Source: CBDCYS01 sp965226245
Lineage (GTDB): Bacteria > Acidobacteriota > Terriglobia > Bryobacterales > UBA6623
Assembly (NCBI GenBank): GCA_965226245.1
Contig: CBDDCL010000015.1
Coordinates: forward strand, 5,828,001-5,892,000
Length of the DNA: 64,000 bases
Direction of reading: 5' to 3'
A model generated the notes under the pieces. The model saw only the letters and a list, made by a program, of their open reading frames with translations, had not been told where the DNA came from and did not search any database. Shown piece after piece: positions 17,867 through 26,217 of this stretch. Both the position numbers and the translations under genes were made by a program. The first letter of the stretch is position 1; each line of letters opens with the position of its first letter.

Positions 17867-18502
17867 CTATTTCCACGTCCTTCGCACAACCACATAGGCG
17901 CCATTGGGGCCCGGAACGGCACCCCGCACCAAGATCGTGTTGTTGTCGGGATTCACTTCCACAATTTCCAGATTTCGGGCCGTGACGCGCTTGGCGCCCA
18001 TCTGCCCCGGCATCTTGACTCCTTTGAACACGCGCGAGGGAAAGGCGCTTTGGCCAATCGAGCCTGGAGCCCGCTTCGACATCGAGCCATGCGTTACGGG
18101 TCCGATGGACTGCCCGTGCCGCTTGATATTGCCTTGAAAACCGCGCCCTTTGGAGTTGGCAATCACATCAACCTTCTCGGAAATCTGGAACTCCTCGGCC
18201 AGAACCCGGTCACCGGGCTTGAACTCCGCGTCCTCGGCGCCGCTGAGGCGAAACTCGCGCAGAAAACGCGCCGGCTCGACTCCCGCCTTCTTGAAGTGCC
18301 CGTCCATCGGACGCTTCACATGTTTGGGCTTGACGAACTCGACATATCCCATCTGCACGGCATCATAGCCATCCCGGGCAGCGGTTTTGCGCTGGACAAC
18401 CACACAAGGACCGACCCTGAGCGCCGTCACGGGCACAACTCGCCCGGCGGCGTTGAAGATCTGCGTCATCCCGATCTTTTTCCCTAAGATTCCCGGCGCC
18501 AT
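17867..18502 (-). CDS. rplC: 50S ribosomal protein L3
   Basis: This 211-residue L3 begins MAPGILGKKIGMTQIFNAAG and carries the conserved loop KGRGFQGNIKRHGQSIGPVT with MPGQMGAKRVTARNLEIVEV. It is one of the first proteins to join the 50S and contacts the peptidyl-transferase centre. It lies 51 bp after rpsJ and 4 bp before rplD. Confidence 0.98.
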   Translation of the reverse strand: MAPGILGKKIGMTQIFNAAGRVVPVTALRVGPCVVVQRKTAARDGYDAVQMGYVEFVKPKHVKRPMDGHFKKAGVEPARFLREFRLSGAEDAEFKPGDRVLAEEFQISEKVDVIANSKGRGFQGNIKRHGQSIGPVTHGSMSKRAPGSIGQSAFPSRVFKGVKMPGQMGAKRVTARNLEIVEVNPDNNTILVRGAVPGPNGAYVVVRRTWK

Positions 18503-18553
18503 CAGTTTGCCTTGCTTACCTCGTCTGACCTAATTGCCTGCCCGCTGGGAGCA

Positions 18554-18871
18554 TCAACTGCCAAATGCCTTGATCTCGACGTCTACGCCCGCCGGAAGAT
18601 CCAGACGCATCAGCGCGTCGACAGTATCCTGGGTCGGCTCCAAGATATCGAGCAGCCGCTTGTGAGTGCGAATTTCAAACTGCTCCCGCGAGCGTTTGTC
18701 GGCGTGCGGCGAGCGCAGTACGGTGTACTTGTTCTTGACCGTGGGCAACGGGATCGGCCCCGCCACCTGTGCGCCCGTCCGCTTGGCCGTATCGACGATC
18801 TCACTCGTCGACTGATCGAGCACCCGATAGTCGTAAGCTTTGAGCCGAATCCTGATTCTTTCCTTCGGCAT
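18554..18871 (-). CDS. rpsJ: 30S ribosomal protein S10
   Basis: MPKERIRIRLKAYDYRVLDQ with GPIPLPTVKNKYTVLRSPHA identifies S10, also known as NusE for its role in antitermination. It has 105 residues. It starts only 3 bp after the tuf stop codon, so the S10 operon is continuous with the str operon here. Confidence 0.98.
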   Translation of the reverse strand: MPKERIRIRLKAYDYRVLDQSTSEIVDTAKRTGAQVAGPIPLPTVKNKYTVLRSPHADKRSREQFEIRTHKRLLDILEPTQDTVDALMRLDLPAGVDVEIKAFGS

Positions 18872-18874
18872 GAG

Positions 18875-20062
18875 TTACTCGATAATCTCCGCGACCGTGC
18901 CGGCGCCGATGGTGCGGCTGCCTTCACGGATGGCGAATCGCAGTCCTTTCTCCATCGCCACCGGGCTGATCAGCTCCACGCTCATGCCGACGTTGTCGCC
19001 TGGCATCACCATCTCCGTCCCTTCCGGCAGTTGCGCCACGCCGGTCACGTCCGTCGTGCGGAAATAAAACTGCGGACGGTAGCCGTTGAAGAACGGCGTG
19101 TGCCGCCCGCCCTCGTCCTTCTTCAGCACGTACACTTCGCCCTTGAACTTCGTGTGCGGCGTGATCGACTTGGGCTTCGCCACCACCTGCCCGCGCTCCA
19201 CTTCGTCCTTCTCCAAGCCCCGCACCAGCAGCCCCACGTTGTCGCCCGCCTCGCCCTGGTCCAGCAGCTTCTTGAACATCTCCACGCCCGTGATCACGCG
19301 CTTCTGCGTCTCGCGGAAACCGACGATCTCCATCTCCTCGCCCACCTTCACGATGCCCCGCTCGACCCGCCCCGTCACCACCGTGCCGCGCCCCGATATC
19401 GAGAAAATATCCTCGATCGGCATCAAGAACGGCTTGTCCTTCTCGCGCTTCGGCGTCGGGATGTAGTCATCGACCGCCTGCATCAGCTTCGCGACGTCCT
19501 GCTCGGCTGCGGAGTCGCCGTCGAGCGCCTTCAGCGCCGAGCCCAGCACGACCGGAATGTCATCGCCCGGGAAGTCGTAACTCGTCAGCAGCTCGCGCAC
19601 TTCCAGCTCCACCAGCTCCAGCAGCTCCGGGTCGTCCACCGCGTCGCACTTGTTGAGAAACACCACGACGTAGGGCACGCCCACCTGCCGCGCCAGCAGA
19701 ATGTGCTCGCGGGTCTGCGGCATCGGACCGTCGGTCGCCGCCACCACCAGGATGGCGCCGTCCATCTGCGCCGCGCCGGTGATCATGTTCTTGATGTAGT
19801 CGGCGTGGCCGGGACAATCGACATGCGCATAGTGCCGGTTCGACGTGCGGTACTCGACGTGCGACACGGCGATGGTGATGCCGCGGGCCTTCTCTTCCGG
19901 GGCGTTGTCGATCGAGTCGAACGAGCGGAACGACACGCTGGAATCGTTCTTCTGCAAAACTTTCGTAATGGCCGCCGTCAGGGTCGTCTTGCCATGGTCA
20001 ATATGGCCGATTGTCCCCACGTTCACGTGCGGCAGGCTGCGATCAAATTTCTCCTTCGCCAT
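18875..20062 (-). CDS. tuf: Elongation factor Tu
   Basis: This 395-residue GTPase delivers aminoacyl-tRNA to the ribosome. G1 GHIDHGKTT is at residues 19-27, G3 is DCPGHADYIKNM, G4 is NKCD, and domains 2 and 3 follow (GRGTVVTGRVERG, TRTIGAG-like SRTIGAGTVAEIIE at the end). No second tuf copy lies in this window. It is 94 bp after fusA and 3 bp before rpsJ. Confidence 0.99.
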   Translation of the reverse strand: MAKEKFDRSLPHVNVGTIGHIDHGKTTLTAAITKVLQKNDSSVSFRSFDSIDNAPEEKARGITIAVSHVEYRTSNRHYAHVDCPGHADYIKNMITGAAQMDGAILVVAATDGPMPQTREHILLARQVGVPYVVVFLNKCDAVDDPELLELVELEVRELLTSYDFPGDDIPVVLGSALKALDGDSAAEQDVAKLMQAVDDYIPTPKREKDKPFLMPIEDIFSISGRGTVVTGRVERGIVKVGEEMEIVGFRETQKRVITGVEMFKKLLDQGEAGDNVGLLVRGLEKDEVERGQVVAKPKSITPHTKFKGEVYVLKKDEGGRHTPFFNGYRPQFYFRTTDVTGVAQLPEGTEMVMPGDNVGMSVELISPVAMEKGLRFAIREGSRTIGAGTVAEIIE

Positions 20063-20156
20063 CGCTTGCTCTCTCTCCTAAGTGGCCGCAGCCGGCGCCC
20101 GGATACCGAACTCCAGGCCCAGCCGCTCCCCGTTTCGCGTCACAACTAGTTACGCG

Positions 20157-22247
20157 TCACAACGAGTGGAAAACTCCACGCACCCGCCCAATAATCTCTT
20201 CCGCTACCTGGGCCGGCGCCTGTTCATATCCCTTCAAATGCATGCTGTGGGTGCCCCGGCCCTGCGTACGAGAACGCAGGTCGGTCGCGTACCCAAACAT
20301 TTCCGCCAGCGGAACCACGGCCTTGATGATCTGCGACCCGCCATGCAACTCCATGCCCTCGACCTTTCCCCGCCGGCCACTGATGTCGGCCATCACGTCG
20401 CCCATGTACTCTTCCGCGACCACCACCTCAACCGCCATCATGGGCTCGAGCAAAACGGGGCGGGCCCGCTTCACGGCGTCCTTAAACGCCATCGACCCGG
20501 CAATCTTGAACGCCATCTCGGAGCTGTCCACTTCGTGAAAACTGCCGTGGTAGAGCGTCGCCTTGATGCCGACCATCTCATATCCGGCCAGAACACCGCC
20601 CTCGAGAGCTTCCCGAATCCCCTGCCCTACGGAGGGAATATACTCACGGGGAACCGAACCGCCGACAATCGCGTTCTCGAATTCGAACTCGCCGCCCGGC
20701 AAGGGCTCGATCTTGATCTTGCAATGCCCGTACTGGCCGCGGCCACCGCTCTGGCGCACGAACCGTCCTTCGCCGTTCGACTCTTTGCGAATCGTCTCGC
20801 GATAGGCGACCTGCGGCTTGCCCACATTCGCCTCGACTGCGAACTCCCGCAGCAGGCGATCGACCAGGATCTCCAAATGCAGCTCGCCCATTCCGGAAAG
20901 AATCGTCTGGCCGGTCTCGGCGTCGGTGACCACCTGAAAAGTCGGGTCCTCGTGCGCCAGCTTTCCCAGGGCCATGCCGATCTTCTGCTGATCCGCCTTC
21001 GTGCGGGGTTCAATCGCTAGCGAGATCACCGGCGTCGGAAAATCGATTCGCTCCAGCACGACAGGCGCCTTGGCGTCGCAAACCGTGTCACCGGTCTGAA
21101 CCGTCTTGAGTCCCACGGCCGCCAGGATCTCGCCCGCGCGCGCCACTTCCACGTCTTCCCGCTTATCGGCGTGCATCCGCAGCAGACGCCCAATCCGTTC
21201 GCTGCGGTTCTTGGCCACGTTCAGCACGCTGCCACCAGCCTTCAGCGTCCCCGAATAGACCCTCAAAAACGCCAACTGCCCGACGTAGGGGTCGGTCATG
21301 ATCTTGAAGACCAGCGCCGAGAAAGGCTCTTTGTCGTCCGATTGGCGGTAAATCACTTCCTGGCCGGAAAGGTCCGTGCCCTGAACGGGGGGAACATCGA
21401 GGGGAGAAGGGAGAAAGTCGACAACGGCGTCCAGAAGCCGCTGCACGCCTTTGTACTTGAAGGCCGAACCGCACAGCACCGGCGTTATCTTCAAGCTTAT
21501 GGTCGCGCGGCGCACCCCGGCCCGAAGATCGTCCTCGCTGATCGTCTGGCCCTCGACGAATTTCTCAAACAGCACGTCGTCTTGCTCGGAGACCTTCTCG
21601 ATCAGCTTCGCCCGGCGCTCGGCCGCGGTTTCCTTCAGTTCATCCGGAATCTCGCCAACCTCGTACTTGGCGCCCAGCGTCTCGTCGTTCCACAAGATGG
21701 CCTTCATCTCAATCAGGTCGACGACGCCCCGCAGGGAAGCTTCACTGCCGATCGGGAGCTGGATGGGGACGGGCTTGGCCTTCAGCCGATCGACGATGGT
21801 TTGAACCGCGTAGTCAAAATCAGCGCCGACCCGGTCCATCTTATTAATGAAGCAAACGCGGGGAACGTTATACTTGTCGGCCTGACGCCAAACCGTTTCC
21901 GACTGCGGCTGAACGCCCGCAACACCGTCGAAAAGGGCTATCGCTCCGTCGAGAATCCGCAGGCTCCGCTCGACTTCAGCCGTGAAGTCGACATGCCCGG
22001 GAGTGTCGATAATGTTGATCTGATGCTCGCGCCAAAAGCAAGTCGTGGCGGCGGAGGTAATCGTGATGCCGCGCTCTTGTTCCTGCTCCATGTAGTCCAT
22101 GGTCGCGGTGCCGTCGTGCACCTCGCCCATGCGATGCAGCCGCCCGGTGTAGTAGAGGATGCGTTCGGTCGTAGTGGTTTTGCCGGCATCGATATGCGCG
22201 GCAATACCGATGTTGCGGAACCTTTTAAGTGGCACGTTGACCGGCAT
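20157..22247 (-). CDS. fusA: Elongation factor G
   Basis: This 696-residue translocase GTPase begins MPVNVPLKRFRNIGIAAHID, with P-loop AHIDAGKTTTTERILYYTG, switch II DTPGHVDFTAEVERSL and NKMDRVGADF. Domains II to V are complete, ending in GRGTHSMHLKGYEQAPAQV. It drives translocation and, with RRF, recycling. It lies 62 bp after rpsG. Confidence 0.99.
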   Translation of the reverse strand: MPVNVPLKRFRNIGIAAHIDAGKTTTTERILYYTGRLHRMGEVHDGTATMDYMEQEQERGITITSAATTCFWREHQINIIDTPGHVDFTAEVERSLRILDGAIALFDGVAGVQPQSETVWRQADKYNVPRVCFINKMDRVGADFDYAVQTIVDRLKAKPVPIQLPIGSEASLRGVVDLIEMKAILWNDETLGAKYEVGEIPDELKETAAERRAKLIEKVSEQDDVLFEKFVEGQTISEDDLRAGVRRATISLKITPVLCGSAFKYKGVQRLLDAVVDFLPSPLDVPPVQGTDLSGQEVIYRQSDDKEPFSALVFKIMTDPYVGQLAFLRVYSGTLKAGGSVLNVAKNRSERIGRLLRMHADKREDVEVARAGEILAAVGLKTVQTGDTVCDAKAPVVLERIDFPTPVISLAIEPRTKADQQKIGMALGKLAHEDPTFQVVTDAETGQTILSGMGELHLEILVDRLLREFAVEANVGKPQVAYRETIRKESNGEGRFVRQSGGRGQYGHCKIKIEPLPGGEFEFENAIVGGSVPREYIPSVGQGIREALEGGVLAGYEMVGIKATLYHGSFHEVDSSEMAFKIAGSMAFKDAVKRARPVLLEPMMAVEVVVAEEYMGDVMADISGRRGKVEGMELHGGSQIIKAVVPLAEMFGYATDLRSRTQGRGTHSMHLKGYEQAPAQVAEEIIGRVRGVFHSL

Positions 22248-22309
22248 AACTTCGCTTCCCTTGACAAGACCTGAACAGATCGGCGCTGCTCTCGCGTATG
22301 AATTCTCCC

Positions 22310-22780
<471 letters not shown>

Positions 22781-22809
22781 GCTCTATCCTCTTTGATCCT
22801 TTCCGCCTG

Positions 22810-23184
22810 CTACTGCTTCGGGCGCTTCGCTCCATACTTACTGCGGGACTGCCGGCGGTCGTTGACGCCCGCGGCGTCCAGCGTGCCCCGGATGACGTGG
22901 TAGCGTACTCCGGGCAAGTCCTTCACGCGGCCGCCGCGGATGAGCACAATCGAGTGCTCCTGCAGATTGTGACCTACACCGGGAATATAGGTGGTCACCT
23001 CAATTCCGTTCGTAAGACGCACGCGCGCCACTTTGCGGAGAGCCGAGTTCGGCTTCTTGGGTGTAACCGTATACACCCTCGTACACACGCCGCGCCTTTG
23101 CGGACATGCCTGCAGCGCCGGACTGGCCGTTCCGAATTTCGGCCGCTTGCGGCCCTTGCGTACTAACTGGCTAAACGTCGGCAC
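22810..23184 (-). CDS. rpsL: 30S ribosomal protein S12
   Basis: MPTFSQLVRKGRKRPKFG, then RVYTVTPKKPNSALRKVARV and YIPGVGHNLQEHSIVLIRGG identify S12. It has 124 residues. The Lys-containing TPKKPNSAL and the GVGHNLQEHS loops are the streptomycin-sensitive decoding-site segments, and both read as wild type. It is the first gene of the 34-gene ribosomal transcription block, with about 390 bp of gene-free sequence upstream. Confidence 0.99.
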   Translation of the reverse strand: MPTFSQLVRKGRKRPKFGTASPALQACPQRRGVCTRVYTVTPKKPNSALRKVARVRLTNGIEVTTYIPGVGHNLQEHSIVLIRGGRVKDLPGVRYHVIRGTLDAAGVNDRRQSRSKYGAKRPKQ

Positions 23185-23572
23185 TCAATCACCCAGTAAA
23201 AGACACCAAACGCCCTTCGCCATACCGGCCTCGCCGCACACACACTCGGCGGGACGGTAAGCACGGACGCACCGTCTTACATTCTTTGATTACATGAACC
23301 TGCGCCGCCCTAACAGGACCCACCGGCGTGAGTCTTCTCGACGACGCAACAGCCAGAGCTTCCTACTCGCGCCTGAGACCCTTTCGACCTCGTTAACAAG
23401 CGAAATCCGCTACGGTCAGCTTAGGTCACAACGATCTTTCATTCTACCCCAAGCTGGCTGTCAACCCCACCCAACTGTGAAGGAGCTGGAAATAGGACAG
23501 CAACAGACAGACGCTGACTTCTCATCATGGTATCGAAACACAAAACCAACTGTCAACCACACAGTGGTGGTT
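23185..23572 (-). promoter_or_regulatory. Gene-free leader upstream of the str operon with a candidate -35 box
   Basis: These 388 bp separate rpsL from the insertion sequence and contain no convincing gene. On the minus strand a perfect TTGACA lies at 23464-23459. The nearest AT-rich match, TAGAAT at 23446-23441, is too close for a standard spacer, so the -10 is not certain. A start here would leave a leader of about 270 nt, as is common for str operons. A short hairpin, CAACCAC paired with GTGGTTG (about 23555-23573), borders the IS end. Confidence 0.35.
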
Positions 23573-23665
23573 GGGTGCGCGACATAGAAGTGAGCATTTC
23601 AGCAGGCTCTTTGTTGTGGCCAAATCCTTGCGTATATATTACGCTAGGAACAGGAGGTCACTTCC

Positions 23666-24067
23666 ATGCCTGATTCCCTCGAGCAACTGCAGCATCAGCG
23701 CACCGACATCGTCCGCCAGATCGGCCAACTGGGCGATCTGCGCCCCGGTTCGATTACCAGCACCTCGGGGCGTTGCGGCAAGACAAGCTGCCGCTGCCAT
23801 CGCCCTGGTCAACCGGGGCACGGCCCCCATACCCGCCTCACCTATAAGGCCGGTCGCAAGACCGTCACCGAGTCGCTGCCGACTCCCGCCGCAGTGGGCA
23901 AAGCCGAGCGCGAAGTGGGAGAGTTTCGCAAGTTCCAGCAACTGAGCCGTGAGTTCGTGGAGGTCAATACCCGCATCTGCAAACAGCGGCCGCCGGAGGG
24001 GGAAGCGCAGACTCCCCAGGAAAAAAAACGGCCGACGCGATCCGGCAAGAAGTCGCGCGCGAGCTAG
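23666..24067 (+). CDS. DUF6788-type small protein of the insertion sequence (ORF A)
   Basis: This 133-residue protein is preceded by a good ribosome site (AGGAGG). It has an N-terminal helix (LEQLQHQRTDIVRQIGQLG), then the Cys-containing motif SGRCGKTSCRCH and a Gly-rich GHGPHTRLTYKAGRKTVTES. This arrangement is typical of the small protein that precedes ISKra4-type transposases; the name DUF6788 is my recognition, not a search. The last third overlaps the transposase frame. The protein may act alone or as the N-terminal part of a frameshift fusion. Confidence 0.75.
   Translation: MPDSLEQLQHQRTDIVRQIGQLGDLRPGSITSTSGRCGKTSCRCHRPGQPGHGPHTRLTYKAGRKTVTESLPTPAAVGKAEREVGEFRKFQQLSREFVEVNTRICKQRPPEGEAQTPQEKKRPTRSGKKSRAS
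24022..24028 (+). promoter_or_regulatory. Candidate programmed -1 frameshift site (A AAA AAA)
   Basis: A run of eight A at 24021-24028 places the heptamer A AAA AAA in the correct phase of ORF A. A -1 slip moves ribosomes into the transposase frame, which is open from 23953 to its stop at 25380. A purine-rich GGAGGGGG about 20 nt upstream could act as an internal Shine-Dalgarno stimulator. Without the slip, ORF A continues to its own stop at 24067. This is inferred from sequence only. Confidence 0.6.
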
Positions 24068-24075
24068 ACCAGCTG

Positions 24076-25380
24076 TTGCGCGTGCTGTTCAGCGGGCGGC
24101 GCAAGACAGGCCACCGGGATCTGGAGGCCGTCGAGATGGCGGTGCGCTCGGCGATGCACCAAGCCGGCGCCTCCGCCCTCTCCGAACTGCTGCAATGGGA
24201 AGCCCCGGCGGCCGGCCAGCGGAGCCTTCCTTGTTGTTGCGGCCACCAAGCTCACTACCGGGAACTGCGCTCCAAGTCGGTGCTCACGGCCGTCGGCAAG
24301 GTGAATGTGTCGCGCCCCTACTACCTGTGCGGGCACTGCCGTCGCGGCCAGTTTCCGGCCGACGCCGAACTCGACATCGCCCAAACTCAATGCTCTCCCG
24401 GGGTGCGCCGCATGCAGGCGCTGGTGGGGCAGGAGGCTCCCTTCGATCACGGGCGCCGGCAGCTGGAACTGCTGGCCGGTCTGGAGCTGACCGCCAAGGC
24501 GGTGGAGCGGACGGCGGAAGGGATCGGAGAGGATATCGCAGCGCGGGAGCAGAGCGAGATCCAGCGGGCGATGCAGTTGGAGCTGCCCCTGGTGGCGGGC
24601 GAGCCCGTCCCGATCCTGTACATCGAAATGGATGGGACCGGAATTCCGGTGGTGCGCAAAGAGACGGCGGGACGAGCGGGCAAAAGGAAGGGAGAAGCGG
24701 CCCACACCCGCAAGGCCAAGCTGGGCTGCGTGTTCACCCAAACGAAGTGGGACGAGGAGGGCTACCCCATCCGCGATCCAGACTCGACCAGCTACAGCGG
24801 CGCCATTGAGACCGCCGACGAGTTTGGCAAACGCATGTATGTGGAGGCCTGGAAGCGGGGCTGGAGCCGGGCGCGCAAGAAGGTCGTGCTGGGAGATGGC
24901 GCCGAATGGATCTGGAACCTTGCCCAGCAGCAGTTTCCCGGCGCCATTCAGATCGTCGACCTCTATCACGCCCGCCAGCACTTGTGGGACCTGGCACGCC
25001 AGCTTCACCCCAACGACAAGGCCCAGCAACGGTGTTGGATCACGATCCATCAGGACCACCTCGACCAGGGGCGGATGGAAGAGTTAGTGTGCTCGCTGCG
25101 GTCGGTCGAATGCTCGAGTCCCCAACTCGCGGAAGAGTTCCGCGACGAAGCCAAATACTTTGAAAAGAATGCCAAGCGGATGCGCTACCCAGAGTTTCGG
25201 CGCCAGCATCTGTTTGTCGGCTCGGGAGTGATCGAGGCTGGCTGCAAGAGCGTCATCGGCTCTCGCTTGAAACAGTCCGGCATGTTCTGGACCGTCCGCG
25301 GAGCCAACGCGATTCTGGCCCTTCGTTGCTGCCACCACAACGGCCGCTTCGAGGACTATTGGGAGGCCCGAGCGGCTTGA
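24076..25380 (+). CDS. ISKra4-family-like DDE transposase
   Basis: The 434-residue frame from a TTG start encodes a Cys-rich zinc-like module (CCC, CGHC near residues 53-88), an RNase H-type core and a tail. Likely catalytic acids are D186 (IEMDGTG), D274 (LGDGAEW) and E387 (GSGVIEAG), the pattern seen in ISKra4/UPF0236-like transposases. The frame is open upstream to 23953, so the natural product is probably an ORF A-transposase fusion made by frameshifting, with independent TTG initiation as the alternative. Its stop lies just inside the right terminal repeat. Confidence 0.85.
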   Translation: MRVLFSGRRKTGHRDLEAVEMAVRSAMHQAGASALSELLQWEAPAAGQRSLPCCCGHQAHYRELRSKSVLTAVGKVNVSRPYYLCGHCRRGQFPADAELDIAQTQCSPGVRRMQALVGQEAPFDHGRRQLELLAGLELTAKAVERTAEGIGEDIAAREQSEIQRAMQLELPLVAGEPVPILYIEMDGTGIPVVRKETAGRAGKRKGEAAHTRKAKLGCVFTQTKWDEEGYPIRDPDSTSYSGAIETADEFGKRMYVEAWKRGWSRARKKVVLGDGAEWIWNLAQQQFPGAIQIVDLYHARQHLWDLARQLHPNDKAQQRCWITIHQDHLDQGRMEELVCSLRSVECSSPQLAEEFRDEAKYFEKNAKRMRYPEFRRQHLFVGSGVIEAGCKSVIGSRLKQSGMFWTVRGANAILALRCCHHNGRFEDYWEARAA

Positions 25381-25503
25381 GCTCCACTTTCATGTCGCAC
25401 ACCCGTTCAACTTGGCGCTGGCGGTTAATATCCTCCGAATCGGGGTAGAGCGATTGACTTGCCGGGCCGAACTCGGAACCTGAGTTCACGGGGGGCCTGT
25501 CTT

Positions 25504-25680
25504 GCAGTCGATGCCGACATTGCGCCGGACTCGCCCATCGAGTTTTTGTTGTCACTCTCGATGCTTCTCGAGAAGTGCAGTTGAGTTGCCAAGGGCGCGT
25601 GACCCGAATTGAAAAGTTGGAGGCCTCGGGCCACATGGGTGTGGCAGTTGAGGTTCTACGCTCTCGGTTCATCCGTGAGT
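25504..25680 (+). pseudogene. Degenerate PilZ-like fragment
   Basis: In one frame AVDADIAPDSPIEFLLSLSM is readable; after a frameshift near 25572 the next frame gives VQLSCQGRVTRIEKLEASGH and GVAVEV. The two together resemble the second half of a PilZ domain (a hydrophobic strand, then the CxGRVxRIE and xxVGVAV strands). Stops interrupt both frames. It lies directly beside the insertion sequence and before an EAL fragment. The resemblance is weak and rests on motif memory. Confidence 0.35.
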
Positions 25681-25728
25681 GTGAGACCCCAACGGGGGGA
25701 ACCCTTGTCGGACGATCACCCTCTCCCC

Positions 25729-26169
25729 CTAGGCGCCCTGGGCGTCAAGATTTCGCTGGACGACTTTGGTACAGGATGTTCCTTTGTCACGCATCTTCGC
25801 CGCTTCCCCGTTAGCCGCCTAAAAATGGACGGCGTCTTCATTCGCGAGATCACGAGGTCAAACGGTGAATCTCCCATTGCCGCCGGGCTCATCGCTTTTG
25901 CCCATGGCCTCAACCTAAAAGTGACCTTCGAGGGCGTTGAAACAATCGAACAACTGGCCTTCCTGCGAAAGAACAAATGCGACGAAGTCCAAGGTTATTT
26001 GATTAGCCCGCCGCTCGAAGCGGGAGCGTTCGCGGGATTCGCCAAGGCGTGGCGCCACGACGCGGTTTTGCGGAAGAGCAGATTCGGCCCCGGCCGCGCA
26101 ACCGAGGCATCCGCCAAATCCTCCGAGGACGGAAGCTCCATGGCTTACGAAGCACCGTCAGCTAGCTAG
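25729..26169 (+). pseudogene. EAL-domain (c-di-GMP phosphodiesterase) C-terminal fragment
   Basis: From LGALGVKISLDDFGTGCSF onward the frame follows the second half of an EAL domain: a DDFGTG-type motif, FPVSRLKMDGVFIREI, then VTFEGVETIEQLAFLRKNKC and EVQGYLISPPLEAG. The EAL motif itself and the first catalytic half are missing, and the reading frame before residue 40 is not domain-like. It cannot be an active phosphodiesterase. It is most simply a remnant of a larger signalling gene, perhaps truncated by the neighbouring transposition. Confidence 0.7.
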
Positions 26170-26217
26170 CGCTTAGAGGCAAACAACCTACAGTAGAGTC
26201 TGCTGTCAGACGCCTGC

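Larger units (their letters stand above)
23573..25404 (+). mobile_element. ISKra4-family-like insertion sequence
   Basis: The 1.83-kb element has imperfect terminal inverted repeats. The left end reads GGGTGCGCGACATAGAAGTG and the right end, reverse-complemented, GGGTGTGCGACATGAAAGTG, identical at 17 of 20 positions. It holds a DUF6788-type small gene followed by a DDE transposase in the -1 frame. The flanking triplet GTT is present on both sides (23570-23572 and 25405-25407), but three bases are too few to prove a target duplication. The element looks intact, and so may be recent and active. Confidence 0.85.

Noticed and set aside
18512..20149. 545-codon plus-strand open frame antisense to tuf and rpsJ
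   Set aside because: It is His/Arg-rich, lies wholly opposite highly conserved genes and arises from strong G/C third-position bias. No domain resemblance.
21171..22274. Plus-strand open frame opposite fusA
   Set aside because: Shadow of EF-G codon bias; residues are low-complexity and match no family.
23949..24809. 286-codon plus-strand frame overlapping both insertion-sequence genes
   Set aside because: It is the third frame over the transposase, Arg/Gly-rich, and conflicts with both real frames.
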